From: Oscillibacter sp.
GTDB taxonomy: Bacteria > Bacillota > Clostridia > Oscillospirales > Oscillospiraceae
Direction of reading: 5' to 3'
Assembly: GCA_017447005.1 (NCBI GenBank)
Contig: JAFSOM010000227.1
Span: forward strand, 1 to 33,735
DNA length: 33,735 nt
Part shown: piece by piece, positions 31,552 through 33,735 of the stretch
How positions within the stretch are numbered: position 1 is the first letter of the stretch
How the letters are laid out: each line of letters starts with the position of its first letter
Program-made: the position numbers and the translations under genes
Notes under the pieces: model-generated
Seen by the model: only the letters and a program-made list of their open reading frames with translations
Databases searched by the model: none
What the model was told of the DNA's origin: nothing

Positions 31552-31871
31552 ACGCGGAACAGTTACACGCGGCCGACCCTGTGACGGTCCGATTCTTTGA
31601 GGCGTTCGCGGTCCTCGTTGCGGACGGCCGGACGACGGCGTCGGCGTTTTGCGTGGAGGCCGGGATTGACCGTCCGAATTTCCTAAAACAACGCCGTGAA
31701 CCGGGGCGGTCGATAATCCGCCCGGCGTGGTTGTCGCACCTTTGCCGGAAATACGGCGTTTCGCCGTCGTGGTTGCTTTTGGGAACGGGAACGATGTTCC
31801 GGACCAATTCGCACAAAAACCCCGTCAAATCGAACGGAAACGGCCCGGAATCGCACAATCCGGACCGATAA
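31548..31871 (+). CDS. second HTH protein of the lysogeny operon
   Basis: This 107-residue protein overlaps the lipoprotein gene (ATGA at 31548). HTH helices are VTVRFFEAFAVLVADGRTTA, SAFCVEAGIDRPNFLKQRRE and AWLSHLCRKYGVSPSWLLLG. The end TGTMFRTNSHKNPVKSN resembles the SGTGPMF segment of the repressor, so the two are distant relatives. It may be a second regulator of the switch. Confidence 0.6.
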   Translation: MNAEQLHAADPVTVRFFEAFAVLVADGRTTASAFCVEAGIDRPNFLKQRREPGRSIIRPAWLSHLCRKYGVSPSWLLLGTGTMFRTNSHKNPVKSNGNGPESHNPDR

Positions 31872-31890
31872 TCGCACACGGGGACGAATT

Positions 31891-31922
31891 AAGGCCGTCG
31901 CGCCTCGCGGCGGAACGGCCTT
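31891..31922. terminator. hairpin at the end of the lysogeny operon
   Basis: Arms AAGGCCGT (31891-31898) and ACGGCCTT (31915-31922) with an inner CGCC/GGCG stem. It lies 20 nt past the stop of the second HTH gene. The T-tail is weak in both directions, so it may be a bidirectional terminator or the 3' end of a small RNA. Confidence 0.45.
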
Positions 31923-31961
31923 GCACAAAATTGGATGTCTTACAAAATCGTCTTGACGTCG

Positions 31962-31969
31962 CAAAGGTA
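31962..31969 (-). promoter_or_regulatory. possible promoter -7 box after the right-end operon terminator
   Basis: The minus strand reads TACCTTTG, but no TTTG lies 19-21 bp upstream; the terminator is there instead. If active it would give a short leftward RNA ending near the hairpin at 31891-31922 or transcribe antisense to the lysogeny operon. Confidence 0.3.
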
Positions 31970-31971
31970 CG

Positions 31972-31998
31972 AAAAAACCCGCCTCCTCCGGCGGGTTT
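31972..31998 (-). terminator. intrinsic terminator of the right-end operon
   Basis: On the minus strand a 9-bp stem (AAACCCGCC / GGCGGGTTT, loop of 6) runs into TTTTTT. It begins 2 nt after the stop of the ribbon-helix-helix gene. This is the clearest terminator in the window. Confidence 0.85.
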
Positions 31999-32000
31999 CC

Positions 32001-32225
32001 TTACAAATCGTTCGGGGCGTCGTCGATTCCCGAACAACAGGTATCCCACAACCCCGCGACCGACTCGTCGACGAGTTCCCCAATCTTGAACCCGGCCCGG
32101 CGGAGATACTTTATTTTGAGTTTGGTTTCCGGGGATACCCGGACGGTGAGGTTCACCCGGCCCGCGTCGGAGGGACGGCGGCCGGAACCCTCCCGGCGGC
32201 CGCCCCTGTTGGATGTCTTAATCAT
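32001..32225 (-). CDS. ribbon-helix-helix-like DNA-binding protein
   Basis: This 74-residue protein has a basic N-terminal tail (GGRREGSGRRP), then NLTVRVSPETKLKIKYLRRA, a strand plus first helix, and GFKIGELVDESVAGLWDTC as the second helix. This strand-helix-helix order suits CopG/MetJ-type dimeric regulators. It is the last gene of the right-end operon, overlapping its neighbour by 8 nt, and may autoregulate the operon or a partner. Confidence 0.65.
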   Translation of the reverse strand: MIKTSNRGGRREGSGRRPSDAGRVNLTVRVSPETKLKIKYLRRAGFKIGELVDESVAGLWDTCCSGIDDAPNDL

Positions 32226-32493
32226 TGTTGATAAATTCGATTATTTCCTCGAGGCCGGGCCACGCACAATCGAGGCCGTTTAAGATTTTCCCTATTGTGT
32301 ATTGCCGGAGGTCCTCCGGGTCGGTCGGGACAATGCCGTCGGCGGCGTAATTTTGGAGAACGGCCTTGTCGTCGTCCTTGAGGTCGAAATCGCGTTCGAT
32401 TTTCTCCCGGAGGGCGATAATCTTGTCGCGGTATTCAAAACACCTGTTGAGGAGGTTGTTTTTGTAAACGTCGGTGATTTTGCGGTTGTTCAT
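32218..32493 (-). CDS. hypothetical small helical protein
   Basis: The start at 32493 (MNNRKITDVYKNNLLNRCFE) gives 91 residues; the longer open frame would overlap the upstream gene and run through a hairpin. It is helical with charged stretches (YRDKIIALREKIERDFDLKD) and ends GLEEIIEFINND. The function is unknown. It might be an RNA- or protein-binding partner of the ribbon-helix-helix protein. Confidence 0.5.
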   Translation of the reverse strand: MNNRKITDVYKNNLLNRCFEYRDKIIALREKIERDFDLKDDDKAVLQNYAADGIVPTDPEDLRQYTIGKILNGLDCAWPGLEEIIEFINND

Positions 32494-32508
32494 ATCTTGA
32501 TGTTTTAG

Positions 32509-32528
32509 GGGGCCGGAGGCCCGGCCCC
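32509..32528 (-). terminator. GC hairpin between right-end operon genes
   Basis: Arms GGGGCCGG (32509-32516) and CCGGCCCC (32521-32528) with a 4-nt loop, located between two genes and followed on the minus strand by CTAAAACA. There is no good T-run, so it may be an attenuator or processing site rather than a full terminator. Confidence 0.4.
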
Positions 32529-32534
32529 GGGATG

Positions 32535-33044
32535 TTACTTTCGATTGCCTTTCCTGTATGTGAAAAACAGGCCGGGGAAATGTTCGTCGGCGTATTTGTG
32601 GAGGAAACGCGTTTTGTAATTGTCGGTATAATTGCGCTCCCGGCGGGCCTTGACCCACGCGTCCCACATTTCGTCCCATTTGGCCGAACGGTCGAGGTCG
32701 GCGTTGACTTTCTCGAATAAGGCCGCAATCCTTAACGGGTCGAGGATTCGGAACGCCTTATAAAGCGAATGAAAATGCGCCCCGGGTCCGTTGTTGATAA
32801 CGGCGATAATTCCGCCCGCCGGGGCGGGTTTCCTCGGGGTGTTATAACAGGCGGCCATTATTGGATGATACGAAACGATGAGGGTTCCGGAGAAATGCCG
32901 TCCGGAATACGCGACCGTCCCGTAAACCTTGAGTGTGAACGTTTCCGGGTCGTCGAGTTGGATTCCCTTTTCCACGTTCAACCCGGCCGATTCGAGGGTC
33001 TGTTTGAGGGCGAGGATTTGTTCAATTGTGAATGTCTTTTTCAT
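32535..33044 (-). CDS. hypothetical protein
   Basis: This 169-residue protein starts MKKTFTIEQILALKQTLESA. Beta strands (FTLKVYGTVAYSGRHFSGTL, IVSYHPIMAACYN) are followed by helices (FHSLYKAFRILDPLRIAALF, DEMWDAWVKARRERNYTDNY) and HFPGLFFTYRKGNRK at the end. I do not recognise it. Being in a small operon with regulators, it may be an early or accessory function. Confidence 0.45.
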   Translation of the reverse strand: MKKTFTIEQILALKQTLESAGLNVEKGIQLDDPETFTLKVYGTVAYSGRHFSGTLIVSYHPIMAACYNTPRKPAPAGGIIAVINNGPGAHFHSLYKAFRILDPLRIAALFEKVNADLDRSAKWDEMWDAWVKARRERNYTDNYKTRFLHKYADEHFPGLFFTYRKGNRK

Positions 33045-33094
33045 TGTGCGTTGTGTTTGAATGTGCGTTACCCAGGAACCGCCCGGGCGCGGTT

Positions 33095-33280
33095 TTAGTC
33101 GTTTTTGTGGTCCAATACTCGGACAATATATCCGGCGCGACCGTTACCGTTGTAGTAATTCCGGATTTCAAAGAAATATCCCTTGCGGGTTATTTCGCGG
33201 ATATATCCGAATAATTCGTCTTTCGTGCCGACCTCAAACGAGGTGTTCGCGATAATCTTGTACTTGAATGAGAGTTTCAT
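33095..33280 (-). CDS. hypothetical small protein
   Basis: This 61-residue protein starts MKLSFKYKIIANTSFEVGTK and continues DELFGYIREITRKGYFFEIR, ending VRVLDHKND. It is probably a small mixed alpha/beta protein. It is one of five genes in the leftward right-end operon; function unknown. Confidence 0.45.
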   Translation of the reverse strand: MKLSFKYKIIANTSFEVGTKDELFGYIREITRKGYFFEIRNYYNGNGRAGYIVRVLDHKND

Positions 33281-33292
33281 TGTCTTATGTGT

Positions 33293-33601
33293 TTAGAGTT
33301 CAACGATACGGGTTGTTGTGGTTGCGGCGAGGCGGGCGCGGATTTCCTTGTAACATTTGGGGCCAAAGAAAAACAAACCTTGCGACATTGCCCCGTCGGA
33401 TTCTCCGACGATGTGTTTAACCTCGCGCACCTCGTCGGTATATTCGGCGGTGGTTAACATTTGAACACCTTTCATTGTTTTGGGGTTGAGTTTGCGGCCG
33501 CAACACTCGCAAGTGTTTTCCGTGTAACCGTTCCGGTTAATGCGGTCCCAATAATCGTCGGTGTGAAAACACGGGATAACCTTAATTGATTTCGTTTGCA
33601 T
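33293..33601 (-). CDS. small cysteine-rich protein, first gene of the right-end operon
   Basis: The start at 33601 (MQTKSIKVIPCFHTDDYWDR) gives 102 residues and fits the promoter at 33641-33672; the longer open frame would start inside the operator region. ENTCECCGRKLNPKTMKGVQ contains CxCC and may bind zinc. SQGLFFFGPKCYKEIRARLA is a further hydrophobic/basic segment. The function is unknown. Confidence 0.55.
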   Translation of the reverse strand: MQTKSIKVIPCFHTDDYWDRINRNGYTENTCECCGRKLNPKTMKGVQMLTTAEYTDEVREVKHIVGESDGAMSQGLFFFGPKCYKEIRARLAATTTTRIVEL

Positions 33602-33604
33602 AAT

Positions 33605-33624
33605 TCCAATTGTTTGTGCGTTGT
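33605..33624 (-). repeat. 20-bp shared leader repeat, copy 2
   Basis: Identical to 30631-30650 and located just before the ATG of the first gene of the right-end operon, the same relative place as copy 1. Confidence 0.7.
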
Positions 33625-33640
33625 TGTTATCTTTCGAGGG

Positions 33641-33672
33641 CAAAGGTAAAAACAATTTTTGATATTTGCAAA
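33641..33672 (-). promoter_or_regulatory. right-end operon promoter
   Basis: The minus strand has -33 TTTG (33669-33672), exactly 20 bp, and -7 TACCTTTG (33641-33648), a textbook Bacteroidota promoter for the operon that starts at 33601. Confidence 0.75.
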
Positions 33673-33695
33673 TGCAACAATCAAAAATTTGCAAA
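33654..33695. promoter_or_regulatory. operator-like inverted repeats at the right-end promoter
   Basis: Arms AATTTTTGAT (33654-33663) and ATCAAAAATT (33680-33689) enclose the palindrome ATTTGCAAAT (33664-33673). TTTGCAAA is repeated at 33688-33695. The sites cover the -33 element, so a regulator is expected to act here. Nothing else is seen in 33696-33735. Confidence 0.45.
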
Positions 33696-33735
33696 AAGTT
33701 GGAAATTTTTTCGCCAACAATGGAAATTCCGGGGA

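Overview
The window is part of a temperate phage or prophage of a Bacteroidota host. Host evidence is the set of perfect Bacteroidota -7 boxes (TAnnTTTG, several with TTTG 20 bp upstream), the lack of obvious Shine-Dalgarno sequences, and a BspA-type leucine-rich repeat on a tail protein. The base composition is visibly GC-rich, which would suit an Alistipes-like Bacteroidales, but that is only a guess. No integrase, lysis genes, tRNA or CRISPR array were found, so the phage continues beyond at least one edge.

Layout. From 19.6 kb leftwards to base 1 lies one long leftward virion block. In transcription order it runs: terminase small and large subunits, three small proteins probably of the tail and neck, two large tail proteins, tape measure, a small HTH gene, head protease with scaffold, major capsid, two virion proteins, portal, connector-like protein, two paralogous fibre-like proteins, and a C-type-lectin-like protein cut by base 1. 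The tail genes come before the head genes, and the portal is far from the terminase, which is unusual. Two promoters, before the small terminase and before the protease, carry the same operator (TGTGTA-N5-TACACA).

From 30.6 kb leftwards to 19.7 kb lies the early block. It holds a PP-loop DndC-like protein, a second C-type-lectin-like protein, a membrane protein, small DNA-binding proteins, an SbcC-like ATPase, RecT, a metallo-beta-lactamase-fold protein, a replication initiator with internal 11-bp iterons, a chain of tiny overlapping genes, a DNA methyltransferase and a VRR-NUC nuclease. The only rightward genes (30.8-31.9 kb) are a repressor, a small lipoprotein and a second HTH gene. A divergent promoter/operator region at 30.7-30.8 kb looks like the lysogeny switch. 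At the right end a separate leftward operon of five small genes (33.6-32.0 kb) ends at a strong intrinsic terminator.

Main discovery. The 3' ends of the two lectin-like genes, 29 kb apart, are variable repeats of one diversity-generating retroelement (DGR). They align without gaps over 101 bp with 14 differences. All 14 fall in codon positions 1 or 2, all change an amino acid, and all fit mutation of adenines in an AAC-rich template. The last 28 bp are identical. No reverse transcriptase or template repeat is visible, so both are expected left of base 1. One target is at the end of the virion block, the usual place. The other sits alone in the early region, far from any virion gene.
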